DNA from: Daphnia pulex
Lineage: Eukaryota; Arthropoda; Branchiopoda; Diplostraca; Daphniidae
NCBI RefSeq assembly: GCF_021134715.1
Contig: NC_060022.1
Span: 1,183,001 to 1,247,000 of the forward strand
Reading direction: 5' to 3'
DNA length: 64,000 nt
The notes below the pieces were generated by a model. It was given only the letters and a program-made list of their open reading frames with translations. It did not search any database and was not told the DNA's origin. This document shows, piece by piece, positions 12,982 to 24,368 of this stretch; within the stretch, counting starts at the first letter, position 1, and every line of letters begins with the position of its first letter. The position numbers and the translations under genes were made by a program.

Positions 12982-13009
12982 GTTGTTCAACTCATCAACA
13001 CAAGTCAAC

Positions 13010-13626
13010 ATGAAATTGGTAACTTGGCAAAACATTTTTCTTGTTCTTCTTCTTCTTCTCTTATATAAATTCACGAGCTTATAACTGAGTGAACAATTTG
13101 AAATTTTTCAAATTAGTTCGTCATCGCCGCTCTCTTGGCCGTCGCTGCCGCCGCTCCTTCCGGCTACAAGCCGGAATACAAAGCTCCCGAGATCACCATC
13201 GTCAGCCAGTCCGACGTCCGCAACGTCGACGGCAGCGGCCAATGGAGGTATAAGCAATCTTTGTCCAGCATTTGTTTTCTTTCAATTGATTCGATTCTAA
13301 TAATTCGATTGATTTCTTTATATTCTAGCTACGCTGGATCTGACGGCACCACCCGCGATGAAGCTTACGAGCAGAAGACCTTCAAGGGAGTCACCTACGA
13401 CTCTTACGGCAAAGAGTCCTACGGTGATGTCCAGGGAAACACCAACAAGGGATCTTCCTACTGGGTCTCCCCCGAAGGCCAGCGCCTCACTTTGACCTGG
13501 GTCGCCGATGATGCCGGATTCCAGCCCAAGGGTGACCACTTGCCCGTTGCTCCCGTCCACGAATTCGAACTCCCCGTCGCCCCAGTCCACATCCCCTTCG
13601 ACGGCAAGGGCTTCAAGATCTACTAA
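13010..13626 (+). CDS. cp2, RR-1 cuticle protein
   Basis: Exons 13010-13018, 13117-13247 and 13329-13626 encode 145 residues. The leader is MKLFVIAALLAVAAAA and the mature N-terminus is PSGYKPEYKAPEITIVSQS. Between the conserved SYAGSDGTTRDEAYEQK and the core is FKGVTYDSYGKESYGDVQG, a different linker from cp1. The core reads GSSYWVSPEGQRLTLTWVAD and continues to QPKGDHLP. One PVAPVHEFEL repeat precedes the second tail type, PVHIPFDGKGFKIY, also seen in cp6. The 5' UTR is about 29 nt and resembles that of its neighbours. Secreted chitin-binding structural protein by family. Confidence 0.93.
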
Positions 13627-13639
13627 ATTCATCTCTGAT

Positions 13640-14814
13640 TGATCTCCAATCAATCGCCTCCATGTTTCTCTCTCCTTTTATCTTCTTTTTTTATTTTACC
13701 ACCTGCATCGCTCCTGGTTTCTCTTCGATTCTCTGTCAATGTGGGAACCATGATATCTTTTGCAGATAGTATTTATTCGTATCGCAAATATATCTGTTCA
13801 AATTCGATTCCAATTATTCTTTTTCGTTCTCATTTCTTTGTTTTTCGTGTCGCGCTACGTTGCGCAATCGTGTGCACACCCTTGACAGGACAATTCGCCA
13901 AATGGGGACAGCTGCTGTGAATGTGCTGTCCATTTTCGTCATCATTCACTGACATTTGTCAAAATTGCTTTTCTCACGGTGCGGCTAACAACACGGTATG
14001 ATTAAAATAAATAGATACAAGACAAACTAAACGTTATTTACACGAAAGGTAACTTTCCCCGCATGAATTACCGTAAGACCTGCTGTAGTTTTCATCATCA
14101 ACATTATTAGATTTTAAAAAGGAGGAAAGAAAAGCAAATATGATTGGTGAATGAAAGCACAGCTGACGCAATATTGCGTCAAATGAGACCACACACATAA
14201 CTTAAAGTCTCAGCAAGAAATTGCGAATAAGCCAAAACGTTGAAATTGCATGTACAGGTGTAGGCCAGCAGACTTAAATATTTTAGTGCCATACTCGCGT
14301 TGTTTATCGCCAATTTATGTCTCTGATTACACACCCACGTTTTTCTTGCAATATTGCCTCTGTTAAAGGGTTATATTTATATACAGGCGGTCGTAAAAGA
14401 AAGCCAAATGGAACAAGAAAAGCGAAAGAAAAAAATCTTTTAGTAGTTTTTACGATTATATCAGCACTATTATATCGCTATAGATAGGAATGTTTGGTAC
14501 GTGAAAGCGTGTGACGTATCTCCCCCCCCCCTGAAATTGATGGCCCGTGTTATTTCGATATCTAGAAATCCGGAAAAGATTACGGCACGTTCAGATCTCC
14601 CTGGACAATAATAACTCAGGCATATAACAACAATTAAAGTTTGGAATTTATTTTTCATTTGTTTTCTGAAATTGCAGTTTTATCATCAGTTGCTGTTGTT
14701 GGCCACCTTTTTCAGTGGGTCACAAAAAGATATAGATAACATATATCCAATTAATACGGTGGAATGCAGCACAAATAGAGGTGCGCAATAAAATATGAAA
14801 GAATAAGTCCCGGG
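13640..14814. other. No supported gene between cp2 and cp3
   Basis: A short C-run lies near 14521-14531. No open frame with a recognisable domain and no repeat shared with the rest of the window was found. Confidence 0.5.
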
Positions 14815-14940
14815 AGAAAGTCATTGACATTTGAAGGACACCACCAGCAGCAAGCGTGAGCGGCTGCTTTTTTAATACAAGAAAACAAAATAACAGACAT
14901 GTTTGTAGACTCGGTGTCTGACGGAATAAAAAAAAAGTGT
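14815..14940 (+). promoter_or_regulatory. Distal upstream module of cp3
   Basis: A block containing GAAAGTCATTGACATTTGA and, about 90 bp later, TTTGTAGACTCGGTGTCTGA recurs in similar order at 29857-30000, 55638-55765 and 61640-61790. Only the copy here stands before an intact gene of matching type. Order and spacing are conserved more than the DNA between, as expected of a control region, but function is inferred. Confidence 0.5.
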
Positions 14941-14958
14941 CGAGGGAATCTGATTATG

Positions 14959-15097
14959 GAAATGGGTCAGGAGAGGAGAGAGAGAGCGTCAAACAAATCG
15001 GTGACCGCCACGGCCATACACGTACGTCTGCCGACAGCACCTCTTATAGCGGTCTAGTAGTCTATAAAATGGGCTCTGACGGATCTTACTGGTGTCA
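14959..15097 (+). promoter_or_regulatory. cp3 core promoter
   Basis: GAAATGGGTCA is at 14959-14969, TATAAAA at 15063-15069 and an initiator-like TCACT has its A at 15097. Purine-rich GAGAG repeats separate the element from the TATA box, giving about 133 bp of spacing. Confidence 0.65.
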
Positions 15098-15122
15098 CTT
15101 GGACTCAAGAATTCCATCCACC

Positions 15123-15648
15123 ATGAAAGTGGTAAGTGAAATGATAGACTTTAGATGTTCACTTTGTGAATATTTGAATTTGAATTGCAGTTCATTTTTG
15201 GCGTCCTCATTTCCATCGTTGCTGCTGGATCCATTCCGGCGTACGGAGACAAACATCCGGCCATCGTCAGCCAATCAGACGTCCGTAACATCGACGGCAG
15301 CAGCCAGTGGAGGTAATGATAAACAGTTTCCTATCCTTTGCTCGCATATAATCAATTTGAAAACGATTCAGTTTCGCTGGATCTGACGGAACTACTCGCG
15401 AGGAATCTCAAATTCAAAAGCAGTTGACTTCCGGATATGACAAAGAGACGGCGTCTGGCAACACCAACAAGGGATCGACTTACTACATTTCGCCGGAAGG
15501 CCAGAAAATCACGCTGACTTGGATTTCCGACGAGAACGGATTCCAGCCCAAAGGCGACCACTTGCCAACTCCTCCTCCCGTTCCGGAAGAGATCGCTCGT
15601 ATGCTGTCCACTTTGCCCAAATTGGCCGAGCCTTACAAATCTGTTTAA
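15123..15648 (+). CDS. cp3, divergent RR-1 cuticle protein with insect-like tail
   Basis: Exons 15123-15131, 15191-15312 and 15372-15648 encode 135 residues. The first residues are MKV rather than MKL, and the leader (FIFGVLISIVAAGS) differs from all other members. The mature N-terminus is short and lacks the KPEYKAPE motif. The core is GSTYYISPEGQKITLTWISD followed by ENGFQPKGDHLP. The tail TPPPVPEEIARML replaces the PVAPVH repeats. This LPTPPPxPEEI ending is known from insect RR-1 proteins, so cp3 may keep the ancestral form. The second-intron junction reads SFAGSDGTTREES. It has its own distal upstream module, and decayed relatives may exist elsewhere in the cluster. Confidence 0.92.
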
Positions 15649-15659
15649 ACCCATCAAAT

Positions 15660-16339
15660 CCTTCAAGTCATTTTAATTCTTGCATATTTAAAGATGTGAA
15701 ACATATGTTGACGTTGCGTCATTTCGGTCAAAACAAATATATATAGAAATCAAGTATGTGGTCATACTAAATGGAAACCTTGCTCTTTGAAAGAATAAGG
15801 AAAGTACTTGAACTCGTTAGTGGTCAAACAACTGGATCCCGGAGCGTGTAGACTGTGTCACTGTGCCAAATTGCATTTCGACTTTCGCCAAATCGTTGCG
15901 AATGCTGTAAGGAAATGAAGGTGGGCGCTATATATTTTAAATTCACGTTGAACCAATTGTTATTTGCAAGGGCGAATTGCTTGGGATATCCCGATAACAA
16001 TTGTTCGTGAAGCCATACTAACTATATAGCTATATAGAGGACAAATAAAGCCTCCAACTTTATACATTGCAATTGAATTGGAAGAAAGTTGGGCTGAAGC
16101 GAGGACGATTTCACGCATTGAGCACAGCCCTGCAATGGGATACGACTATACTACAGACGAGGATATAGCCGGCTAAATAGCTGCCTGCTGGGCTCTGCTA
16201 TATACAGCTGGTGAGGAAAATAAAGTGGAAGAAAACAAAAAAACGTTTATCGAACAGAAGTAGGACAGAACGTTACGAGTATTATTATACTACATCTTAT
16301 TACACCTCCCTTGAATTTCTTCTGCTGCCGAGCTGTTGG
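15660..16339. other. cp3 3' flank and cp4 upstream block
   Basis: About 16078-16165 resembles 18222-18315 upstream of cp5: AAGTTGGGCTGAA, GCGAGGACGATTTCAC and ACGAGGATAT occur in the same order. No GGTCA half-site of the type found in the other promoters lies near. No coding region was seen. Confidence 0.55.
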
Positions 16340-16376
16340 TATATAAAGGTGCGTGGGAGGACCGTAGAAATTATCA
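16340..16376 (+). promoter_or_regulatory. cp4 core promoter
   Basis: TATATAAAG is at 16340-16348 and TCAGT has its A at 16376. No AATTRGGTCA-like element was found in the preceding 250 bp, unlike most of the cluster. Confidence 0.7.
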
Positions 16377-16404
16377 GTTGCTCATTTGTTCTACCGGACT
16401 CAAC

Positions 16405-16912
16405 ATGAAATTGGTAAGATTTGATCCTATAAAGTCGATTTCTTTTAAATGAACATCATTTCTTCTGTGAACAGTTCGTTATCGCTGCTCTCTTGGCTTT
16501 GGCTTCCGCCGCACCATCCGGCAGCACTTACGGTGGATACAAACCCGCCATCAGCATCGTAAGCCAATCTGATGTCCGCAACGGTGACGGAAGTAGCCAG
16601 TGGAGGTAAACTCCTGTACATTTGTTCAATTCTGATTGGATTAATTCATTCAAATTGAATACTTATGTACTCAGCTACGGCGGATCTGACGGTACCACAC
16701 GCGAGGAGGCTCAGTCTCAGCTACCTGGAAGCGGCGGCGACTACGGTTATGGCGGTGGAAACACCAACAGAGGAGCAACCTACTGGATTTCACCGGAAGG
16801 CCAGAAAATCTCTTTGACATGGACAGCCGATCAGAACGGTTATCTGCCGAAAGGTGACCACTTGCCAGTCGCCCCTGCTCTCCCTTACTTCCGCACTGGG
16901 CTCGGCATTTAA
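16405..16912 (+). CDS. cp4, short Gly-rich RR-1 cuticle protein
   Basis: Exons 16405-16413, 16475-16605 and 16675-16912 encode 125 residues, the shortest of the set. The leader is MKLFVIAALLALASAA and the mature start is PSGSTYGGYKPAISIVSQS. The linker before the core is LPGSGGDYGYGGG instead of the Lys/Tyr-rich linkers of its relatives. The core is GATYWISPEGQKISLTWTAD followed by QNGYLPKGDHLP. No complete PVAPVH repeat is present; PVAP runs straight into ALPYFRTGLGI. The joint lack of the GGTCA element and the shared upstream block pair it with cp5. Confidence 0.92.
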
Positions 16913-16919
16913 ATCACCT

Positions 16920-18221
16920 CGTCTGACGCAACTATTCCAGGCTGACAAAGTCAATCTTATGCATGCCCACCTCTTAATATATTGTTGCAAATATAATCAG
17001 TCAGAGAACAAAAAGAGAAAACGGAGTTGATTTTTTGTTTCACTTTTCGCATCGGCGCGCGGACACATTTTGGACATTCACGTCAATTTGTTTGTCAGTT
17101 GTTGAGATTCGGTTGATCTCCTCGTAAATAAAAGGGAAAAAAATTTATTTCCATATAAGAAAATAAGTGGTCAAAATCTCAGAAGCGGAAACCAGTTATT
17201 ATGGCCGAGTGAAAGTCAACGACATTTGATGGATTAACACTTGCAAAAGTGTTGACACTACACGAAATTAATTTTGTATGCAGATTCAATATGATCCCAT
17301 GTAAAATTGCATCATTTTCTCATTTTAAAATATCGGATAGACATAATGTGGATATTTAGAATTTTACTTTAACTTGAGATTTTCTCATGTTTTTTTTCCA
17401 CTAAGAACGCAGTCCAACGCAGTTTCAACATGTGCATAGTTAAGGATGAACACACAAAATCGTTTTACTATCCGAGCAGGAGAAAACGGTTTAAAAAGTG
17501 TGGGGTTCGCAAAAGTCGGAGGACTAACGGCAAGGAAACTTTCACCGATACTTAACGTTTGTATACGTAGTACATATTTAGCCATATATGCGTCTAGCTC
17601 GAGTGGATCTGAAATTATTGGTTGCATCTTCACGATGAATGACATTTTCATGTGGTGGCCAGTCAGAAGTACAAAAACCTCACGCAAAAGGCAACATTTA
17701 ATCCAAGCTATTATATAAGTTGCATAAACAATAATCATCAACATTACCGCTAATAGTATTACGTAAGAATTCTCTCCGATTCTAGACTCAGGAGAGAACA
17801 CCCATGTTTTTTTTCCTTGACAAACTTTTCCTCCAATGCAGCATAGTAGCTTAACTAAAAGCCATTTGCAGGTACCCACTTACCTTTTTATGTGCTTTGT
17901 ATTATTGCCTTTTGTCAGGATTATTGCTCCAGAGATTTTCTTTCTCTAATTTCTTTTTCGATAATTTCCTTTCCTTTTTTTTCACCATTTCATTGGCCAT
18001 ACATTTTGCTAATTAACCAGTCCCCCCCCCCAAAAAAAAAAATGCAAATACTTTTAATTTAAAAAATAAGTAACTATTACGCAAAAAATCAAATAAAACA
18101 ATTCATTTTATTTCGGCGTAGTTTTCTTTGGGAGTTATAGGGCATTGCAGGAGATTCCAACACCAATACAAACAATTAAACCCATGCAATTAATGAAGCG
18201 CCCAATTTTTTTTTATCGAGT
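16920..18221. other. No supported gene between cp4 and cp5
   Basis: GTGAAAGTCAACGACATTTGA near 17211 (quoted over its conserved part) resembles the distal motif of cp3. The rest is AT-rich without a recognisable reading frame. Confidence 0.45.
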
Positions 18222-18468
18222 TTCGAAGAAAGTTGGGCTGAATAAGCGAGGACGATTTCACACATTGAAAACGTATGGCCAATGCAATGGGCGCGGTCTC
18301 GTACGAGGATATGGGGGACTGCCGGCCGGGATGGTGACAAATAAACAGGTGCGAAAAGCTCTTAAATCGAACAACTAAGTAGACCAAAACGTCGGGTATT
18401 ACACCTTTCGGTTTCATCGTCTATCGCGGAGGTATATAAAGCTGGGCGAAAGGCCCAAGAAAACATCA
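18222..18468 (+). promoter_or_regulatory. cp5 promoter and block shared with cp4
   Basis: 18222-18315 matches the cp4 upstream block at 16078-16165. TATATAAAG is at 18433-18441 and TCAGT has its A at 18468. As in cp4, no AATTRGGTCA-like site was found. Confidence 0.65.
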
Positions 18469-18507
18469 GTTCTTGTTCAATTGTTCTACCAACCCACCAG
18501 ACCCACC

Positions 18508-19346
18508 ATGAAACTGGTAAGATTTTATCCGACAAATTCATTCGCATTAAGATATAATTCTGTGATTTCATTTCGCTTACTTATAAACTAACTAAAGTGC
18601 ATTTCCGGTAAGTGTTTTATCTCAAAATAGGAAGCGTAGTAGAATTCAAATATTCGAAAACCAGTTATAATGCTACCAAACTTCCTATATAGAGACAAGA
18701 AACGGGTTTTACCTAAAGAACTCACAGGTGGTTTCGAATTCGAGTTTCGAGAAAACAATGCTTTATGCTCTTTGCCAATAATCGCAGTCAGTTACCAAAA
18801 AAAAAAGAAATAGTATAACCTGTTTGTTCGTAAAACCGACAGTTTGTGATCGCTGCCCTTTTGGCCGTGGCCGCCGCTGCCCCAGCCGGCACACCTTACG
18901 CCGGATACAAAGCCCCTGAAATCGCCATCGTCGCCCAGTCGGATGTCCGTAACGGAGACGGAAGCGGAGCGTGGAGGTGAGTGATGCGGTCATCTCCTTC
19001 ATAAATTTGTATCAACAGGATTTAATTTTGTGGGAATTATCTATTATTCATTTGCAGCTACGCCGGATCGGATGGAACCACTCGCGACGAGTCTTATGCC
19101 CAGAAAGCCCTTCCAGGCTACAAGGACGCTTACGGAAAAGAATCTTACGAATCCGGAGCTGGAAACACCAACAAGGGAGCTTCCTATTACATTTCCCCTG
19201 AAGGCCAGAAGATCACTTTGACCTGGGTCGCTGACGAGGGCGGATTCCAACCCAAGGGTGACCACTTGCCAGTTGCTCCCGTTCACGTTTACGAGCTCCC
19301 AGTGGCTCCCGCTCTCCCCTACTCCCGCACTGGACCTGGATACTAA
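18508..19346 (+). CDS. cp5, RR-1 cuticle protein
   Basis: Exons 18508-18516, 18843-18976 and 19058-19346 encode 143 residues. Intron 1, at 326 nt, is the longest first intron of the cluster. The mature N-terminus is PAGTPYAGYKAPEIAIVAQS, followed by RNGDGSGAWSYAG. The linker ALPGYKDAYGKESYESGAG and the core, with its paired YY and WVADEGGF, match cp1 almost base for base. One PVAPVHVYEL repeat leads to ALPYSRTGPGY. Its promoter is like cp4, but its 3' half is like cp1. The gene is therefore a mosaic, best explained by gene conversion of exon 3. Confidence 0.92.
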
Positions 19347-19349
19347 ATA

Positions 19350-20092
19350 TTCGAAAATACTCTTTCTGATATCTAATTGCATAATCCGTCGGTGATGAGT
19401 ATTCGACGAGCTCGAGTCCAAATCGTGCCGAGATAATATATTTTTCGGGTGTTTGTAATTTTAGCTAAATACTACGTGCTGCTCATTAATTGATACTCTC
19501 CCTTTTGGCAGTTCACATAGTCGTAATCCATCAATTTCTCCTACTAACCTTCACGCCCCCCCCTTCCCTTCACCCTCAATCCCAATGATGAGAAACTATT
19601 AGCTCCAAAATTATCGTTGGAATTTTAGAAAAAACAAAATAATAATTATTGAAATACATCATGTCAGTTTGATGCTAACCTTATAGTACGAGCCGATTTC
19701 CTGTTATTATTTGGTTGCAGATATCCGCTGATTTATTAGACAAGCGTCTGCCTCTTAATTAATCATAAGCCAAAAAAGAAATGTTTGTCTTTCTTGACAA
19801 TCGCCTCCAGCGAGGAAAATATATAGCGAGAAACCTATATAATACAAAAAACATAGAGTCGGTTAAATCGCATAACGTATTGCCGAAGTCTAAATTTCCC
19901 CTCTGGCTATAGTGAAATTTAACTGGAAACTGTAAATAATAATAACAGTTTGGCTATATGGGACGCGACTGACACACACCAGCTAGGCAACAAGGCAAAT
20001 AAAGGAGCAAGCGATTGGATAACAAAGAGAATCTAGCGAAGCGCATGCGGCCATAGCGACTGCTGCTGCTGTGCATGTGTGTGTGTGTTGCG
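19350..20092. other. cp5 3' flank and cp6 upstream region
   Basis: CTATAGTGAAATTTAACTGG at about 19905 is the cp6 version of the TAGTGAAATTTGA motif. A GT run lies at about 20076-20089. No gene was recognised. Confidence 0.5.
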
Positions 20093-20197
20093 CAATTAGG
20101 CCAATTGGAGGCGGCAGACAACATGAAAAGGCGCCGGTGGGAGAGATAGTGCTTTCGCCGACTATATAAGACCGCCTACACCGGCTCTAAGGCATCA
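20093..20197 (+). promoter_or_regulatory. cp6 core promoter with variant element
   Basis: CAATTAGGCCA at 20093-20103 is one base off the GGTCA half-site. TATATAAG is at 20163-20170 and TCAGT has its A at 20197. Confidence 0.65.
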
Positions 20198-20225
20198 GTT
20201 GTTCAACCCGTCAACTAGAGTCAAC

Positions 20226-20855
20226 ATGAAGCTGGTAAAACAGGAATTTTTTTAAATAATACACCTGCGCTGGCTGCTGCTGGATTTCCCCCATCTTTTC
20301 TCGCTTTCCACCAAGCATTTCCATATGTTTAGACAACTGAATTTCGCTTTTCTTTTCCAGTTCGTCATCGCCGCTCTCTTGGCCGTCGCTGCCGCCGCTC
20401 CTTCCAGCTACAAACCGGAATACAAAGCTCCTGAAATTACCATCGTCAGCCAATCCGACGTCCGCAACGTCGACGGCAGCGGAGCATGGAGGTATAACTA
20501 TTTTTCTAAAAAACCTAATAGTATAACGATGCCAATAATGAATGTTTTGTTTGTTATTTTGAAAATTAGCTACGCTGGATCTGACGGCACCACCCGTGAT
20601 GAATCTTACGCCCAGAAGCAGATCTCCGCTCCGGCCAGCAGCTACGGCAAAGACGCTTACGGAAAGGACACTTACGAGAAGGAGTCTGGAGCCGGCCACA
20701 CCAACAAGGGCAACTCTTACTGGGTCTCGCCCGAAGGCCAGCGTCTCACATTGACCTGGGCCGCCGATGAGGCCGGTTTCCAGCCCAAAGGCGAGCACTT
20801 GCCAGTCGCTCCCGTCCACATCCCCTTCGACGGCAAGGGCTTCAAGATCTACTAA
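20226..20855 (+). CDS. cp6, RR-1 cuticle protein
   Basis: Exons 20226-20234, 20361-20491 and 20570-20855 encode 141 residues. The leader and N-terminus (PSSYKPEYKAPEITIVSQS) are close to cp2. The linker (ISAPASSYGKDAYGKDTYE, then KESGAGH) is closer to cp1 and cp5. The core is GNSYWVSPEGQRLTLTWAAD followed by EAGFQPKGEHLP, where GEH replaces the usual GDH. There is no internal PVAPVHxYEL unit; PVAPVH runs directly into IPFDGKGFKIY. The final 14 codons match cp2. N-terminal and C-terminal affinity to cp2, with a cp1-like middle, is another mosaic sign. Confidence 0.93.
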
Positions 20856-20859
20856 ATGC

Positions 20860-22340
20860 ATTTCCAATCTCACCCAAAATCTCTAGTGACCGCGTCAAAG
20901 ACCAATTTTCTCTTTTGTACAATGCTATAATATATTGATGTCAAAATACATCCAACAAGAAAAACTAAGATTGAAATAGCTATATCCTTCGGAGTATCAT
21001 AATGACACACATAAATGTAGGCTACAGCATACATTTATATGAAACAAATTTAGCTGCAAGCGCGATATCTTTTATTCTTTTAAGTTACAAAAAAGAAAAA
21101 TGGAAAACGAAAGTGTCGGTCGAGTGAAAGAGACGACATAAGAACTGAACTACTAGAATGGACTCAATGGAGGCACCTATTACGTTCAAGGAATCAAGTC
21201 CGGCCACATCACAAGTCCTCGTTTCTCTATAGTAGCTAGTCTCTTTTTTCACCTACATCTGTCCATGGACTGGATGGGTTGCTCTCATGTGTGTGTTCAT
21301 ACTCCCTGCCGACTATAGCCGTGCCCAGTTTTTTTTTTTTTCTTTAACTTTTACCCACGTCCGCAGCAGCATGTGGATGAGGAAAGTGAAAGCACACGTA
21401 ATAAGGAATCCTTATATGGACTGATTCATTACAGCCGAAAGTCATTTACTCCTCGCTCAAAGGCAAAATAAGCGCCGAATGTTTTACGACTGCCAATTGA
21501 TGTCACCAATTTGAAGGTTTCTTATCTTCTCTCCGGCTATGGCTGTTCTACGCCTTTTGATCGAGGCAGTAAAATCCGAAAGCCTTTAGTTGCGCAGCAC
21601 AAATCAGACTGAACATTTTCTTCTTTCAGGCGTTTATTAAACACATGCAACGTCTAGTTGATCTCGTTGATCGCTCGTCCAATCCGGACTCGATCGTCCT
21701 TCGGGATTATTCCATATTTTTTTACCTCCGCCCCGGTTGATGGAATCAGTTGACTTTCGAAGCGCCTTTTCTTTATTAGGTGATAAACTGTATGTAATAC
21801 TATGATGCCGTTGTTTTATACAAACGGAGTTGAAGGCTACATCATTCCATTTTCTCGCGGTTGGGGATCTCCTTCAAAAGCGTTTATCTATAATAATTGG
21901 CCTTGTCCGTGTTTCACAATGAACCTTCACGGTCTTGTAATATAATATTCCTACCTACATCAAAGATGACTTGAATATTTCGGGTTTCTGTGTAGGGCTT
22001 ATCAGTTATTTTGCTTGATTAAAAATAAATCCTGAAATATTGGTTTTCAATCACAATCAGTTTGTGTGCGTGGCCTTAATTGGATCATTAGCTAAACCGC
22101 AATTCCGGAAGTTATGTTATGTCGAGTAAAATAGCGGTCGTAGGAAAACAGTGCCAATGCTATTACGACGACTAGTTTTTGTTTTCTTTCTTTCTTATCG
22201 AGCAATGGTATATGTACAAAACGTGGGCGATGAGGATAGTGAAATTTGATGAATCAAGGGGCGTTGTCTGGATCACGAATGACTTACGGAAAAGAGTGAA
22301 ATGGCAATCGCCGTTCGGTGCATGTGGAAAAACTTGGGAA
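20860..22340. other. No supported gene between cp6 and cp7
   Basis: GATAGTGAAATTTGATGAAT near 22235 is the distal motif shared with cp2 and cp6. No domain-bearing frame was seen. Confidence 0.5.
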
Positions 22341-22437
22341 AAACTGGGTCAGCCAAGCCAGCAAGGAAAGTGTTGAAGCCCAACACACTCCTTTCGCTGA
22401 CTATATAAACTCGTCTGCAGCCGATTGTAAGACATCA
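22341..22437 (+). promoter_or_regulatory. cp7 core promoter
   Basis: AAACTGGGTCA at 22341-22351 is a full match to WAWNTRGGTCA. TATATAAA is at 22402-22409 and TCAGT has its A at 22437. Confidence 0.8.
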
Positions 22438-22468
22438 GTTGTTCAACTCATCATCCCAAGACAACATC

Positions 22469-23174
22469 ATGCAATTGGTAAAAAAAAAACAGCTTTTTGG
22501 CAGTCCAGTCCAGTTTATTTGCCGAGGCGATAGTCGCTAAAGTTTAAAGTTTCGGCTTTTTTTTCTCTATCAAATTTTACAGTTCGTCGTCGCCGCTCTC
22601 TTGGCCGTTGCCGCCGCCGCTCCTTCCAGCTACGAGCCGGCCTACAAAGCTCCCGCTAGCTACGCTGCTCCTAGCTACAAGGATAACAAGTACGCCGATA
22701 TCACCGTCACCAGCCAATCCGATGTCCGCAACCTCGACGGAAGCGGAGCATGGAGGTACTTATATCTAAATTATTTTGACTATTCACGCACTGTTAGTGC
22801 TGCAAAAAAGGATGATTAACTTAAAGAGCGCCTTCGTTATTTGTTTTCGCAGCTACGCCCAGTCCGACTACACCACCCGTGACGAATCCTACGCCCAGAA
22901 GAAATTCCAAGGCAAAACCTACGACTCTTACGGCAAAGAATCTTACGGAGAAGTCCAGGGACACACCAACAAGGGATCCTCCTACTGGGTTTCTCCTGAA
23001 GGCCAGAAATTCACTTTGACCTGGGTTGCTGATGATGCTGGATTCCAGCCCAAGGGCGACCACTTGCCCGTTGCTCCCGTCCACGTCTACGAGCTCCCAG
23101 TTGCCCCAGTCCATGAATACGAACTCCCCGTTGCCCCCGCTCTCCCCTACAAACGCACCGGACCCGGCTATTAA
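22469..23174 (+). CDS. cp7, RR-1 cuticle protein, intermediate form
   Basis: Exons 22469-22477, 22583-22755 and 22853-23174 encode 167 residues. The protein starts MQL rather than MKL. The mature N-terminus (PSSYEPAYKAPASYAAPSYK) contains a short forerunner of the YSAPAY repeats of cp8-cp15. DNKYADITVTSQSDVRNLDG follows, as in that group. The second-exon junction gives WSYAQSDYTTRDES, with AQSDY replacing AGSDG. The core is GSSYWVSPEGQKFTLTWVAD and then QPKGDHLP. Two PVAPVHxYEL repeats precede ALPYKRTGPGY. By sequence it bridges the cp1-cp6 and cp8-cp15 groups. Confidence 0.93.
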
Positions 23175-23179
23175 ATTTT

Positions 23180-23960
23180 GAATCAAACCTTTACAGTTTG
23201 AGAATGGCACACCAGATATCGTGTCAACTATCCTAATTATACCAATCTAATTTATTGGTGTACAAATATATTACCGAAATTTTTGTTTAAAATTATCTCG
23301 TATTTCTTTCGTTTCAAACTGAGCGCTCTACTTTGGCAATTGCGAATAACATAATCGCTCAAGGCTTATTACTATGCAAAACTGAGATTTCTCAACAAAA
23401 AACTGTGTTTCAAGTGACTCCACCAAAGGCTATAGCTTCTCAAGTTCTTAAAACATCAAACTGGTACTTATTTTGAAATGGCATGGTGAACTGATGGTGA
23501 TTTCCCCAGTGAAAGTAAAAATAACTATACCACTCTCCTTCAGGTGAAGTCTAATTTCTTTAGGGTCAACACTTTTGAAAACGAAACCCGGGAAAGTCCT
23601 GTCTTTATATGGGGTTCCACGTTGAATAACCTCACAGCAGCGATATCTCGTCAAACCAGTTACTGGATTCCGTTTCGAATGCAGTAGGTCTTTATTATTC
23701 ATGAAACACACGATTTCTCTAGACACCTCGATGGAATGTAAACACAAATCACAGCTCTAGGTGACTGTGGTAAATATTCATTCACCGGCAAACCACACAA
23801 TCCACAAATGTTACGACTGGTAAACAACGAATAATAAAAATGTTGATCTTAAGAATTGTACAGCGAAATTGTTTTTGTTCAATCCTTGAAGGTGATGATT
23901 GATGGGCACTTTCATTTAATTTATTTAGGGAAGTTCCTGGATCGCATCGAGATATAAAAA
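23180..23960. other. No supported gene; cp7 3' flank to repeat copy 2
   Basis: No recognised coding sequence. CAGTGAAAGTAAAAATAACT near 23509 weakly recalls the upstream motifs and could be a remnant. Confidence 0.45.
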
Positions 23961-24368
23961 ATATCGATTTTTAATACATCGATATCTTAAAAAAATGGCT
24001 AATTAGAATATTAGTGTCGTCTGCTTTGTGCTTTCCCTACAGCTTTTTTAGTTGCGAAAAAGAAACGAATTTTATAAGATTTCAAAGGAAACGGAACGAT
24101 AACTTTTTGGGAAACGTACGTGAATGCACGAAAAGTAGCACAATGAATGAAAAAAATGACAAAAATGTGGTGTGTGGAGTGTTGTGTGAACTCTGGTTTC
24201 GCGGCTCTCCAGCATGCTCTCCATTCCAGGCAAAGGCAGGTTAATAAAACAACTAAGAATACATTTGGAGTGATTATGGAAGGTTAAATAGAGTTAAACC
24301 TGTTCAAAATTTTTGAGATGTTAGTTCCTGACTAGCATTTACCATGTAAGCCCCCTGTCGAGACTTGG

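Noticed and set aside
17385-17879. 164-codon minus-strand frame between cp4 and cp5
   Set aside because: Length alone is unusual here, but no start context, domain or homologue is apparent; kept out for lack of evidence.
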